Shown here: piece by piece, positions 11,394-11,632 of the stretch | Numbering within the stretch: position 1 is the first letter of the stretch | Layout of the letters: each line of letters starts with the position of its first letter | Assembly: GCA_003554005.1 (NCBI GenBank) | Contig: PWEU01000136.1 | Coordinates: forward strand, 1 to 11,632 | DNA length: 11,632 nucleotides | Source of the DNA: Nitriliruptoraceae bacterium | GTDB lineage: Bacteria; Actinomycetota; Nitriliruptoria; Nitriliruptorales; Nitriliruptoraceae | Reading direction: 5' to 3' | The notes under the pieces: model-generated | Database searches by the model: none | What the model saw: only the letters and a program-made list of their open reading frames with translations | What the model was told of the DNA's origin: nothing | Made by a program: the position numbers and the translations under genes

Positions 11394-11632
11394 ATGAAGC
11401 GGGCGCTTGTAGGACTTGTTCTCCTCAGCGTGGCTGCCTGCACCCTGACGGGACGGGAGGTGATCACGACGGTGGACGGCGTCCCGGTCACTGTGGTTTC
11501 CGGGCGGCAGACCTGCATCGAGGTCGGCGACGACGACGCTGGCAGCGGCTCCTGGTGTGGCCCCGATGAAATGCCCGAGGCGGTGTGGCTCGGAGCGGCA
11601 TCGGCCGGTCAGCAAGTGGTGGTGGCCGGCCA
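11394..11632 (+). CDS. Lipoprotein, 3' end outside the window
   Basis: 79 codons are visible from ATG at 11394, preceded by a G-rich ribosome site (GGGGGG, 11386-11391). The signal peptide is clear: MKRALVGLVLLSVAAC, with lipobox V-A-A-C and the lipidated Cys16. The mature part starts TLTGREVITTVDGVPVTVVS, then two cysteines (QTCIEVG and SWCGPDE, about 16 residues apart) that may form a disulfide, and continues beyond the window. Function unknown. The 158 bp before it show no gene. Confidence 0.72.
   Translation, partial: MKRALVGLVLLSVAACTLTGREVITTVDGVPVTVVSGRQTCIEVGDDDAGSGSWCGPDEMPEAVWLGAASAGQQVVVAG

Overview
The window is high-GC DNA with frequent GTG starts, 4-bp GTGA/ATGA overlaps between paired genes, a probable leaderless promoter and an IS110-type remnant. 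Together these suggest a high-GC Actinomycetota chromosome, though no taxonomic marker fixes the genus. Nothing here looks like core housekeeping; the only core-type sequence is a truncated ribosomal protein L31 remnant. I read positions 1 to about 6600 as a decayed integration hot spot at a tRNA-Leu(CAG) gene, filled with toxin-antitoxin (TA) modules.

Layout: (1) 1-964, minus strand: HTH antitoxin plus PIN toxin, the toxin running off the left edge. (2) 1135-1401: candidate integrase arm sites, a tRNA-Leu 3' half (anticodon arm to CCA; copy 1) and its terminator. (3) 1423-3198, minus: a 591-residue AlbA_2/GHKL-ATPase/winged-helix protein, enclosed between copy 1 and a second direct copy at 3301-3360 (repeat unit 2033 bp). 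(4) 3361-4128: no supportable gene. (5) 4129-5440: two divergent TA modules (MazF-type on minus, Phd/RelE on plus) with a palindromic operator between them. (6) 5475-6270: broken genes: a DUF433/DUF5615 TA pair and a tyrosine integrase abutting at about 5833. (7) 6322-6589: a third tRNA-Leu 3' half, inverted, with terminator and arm-like repeats placed as in copy 1. (8) 6851-7467: another Phd-like/RelE-like TA pair. (9) 7638-7943: small membrane protein. (10) 8302-8595: 5' end of an IS110-family element with its structured upstream region. (11) 8692-10553: a two-gene operon for an anchored SmpA/OmlA-like protein and a 416-residue envelope protein. (12) 10590-10748: L31 remnant; 10825-11235: a membrane protein with a suspicious reading frame; 11394-end: a lipoprotein.

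How it fits together: three tRNA-Leu 3' halves lack any 5' half, so they are integration scars or element-borne attP cores rather than tRNAs. Copies 1 and 3 match over 112 bp and carry similarly placed candidate arm sites, while the nearby integrase has lost its HxxR box. The five TA modules (four apparently intact) may stabilise such elements. The most unusual unit is the single AlbA_2/ATPase gene bounded by direct tRNA-Leu repeats with no recombinase of its own.
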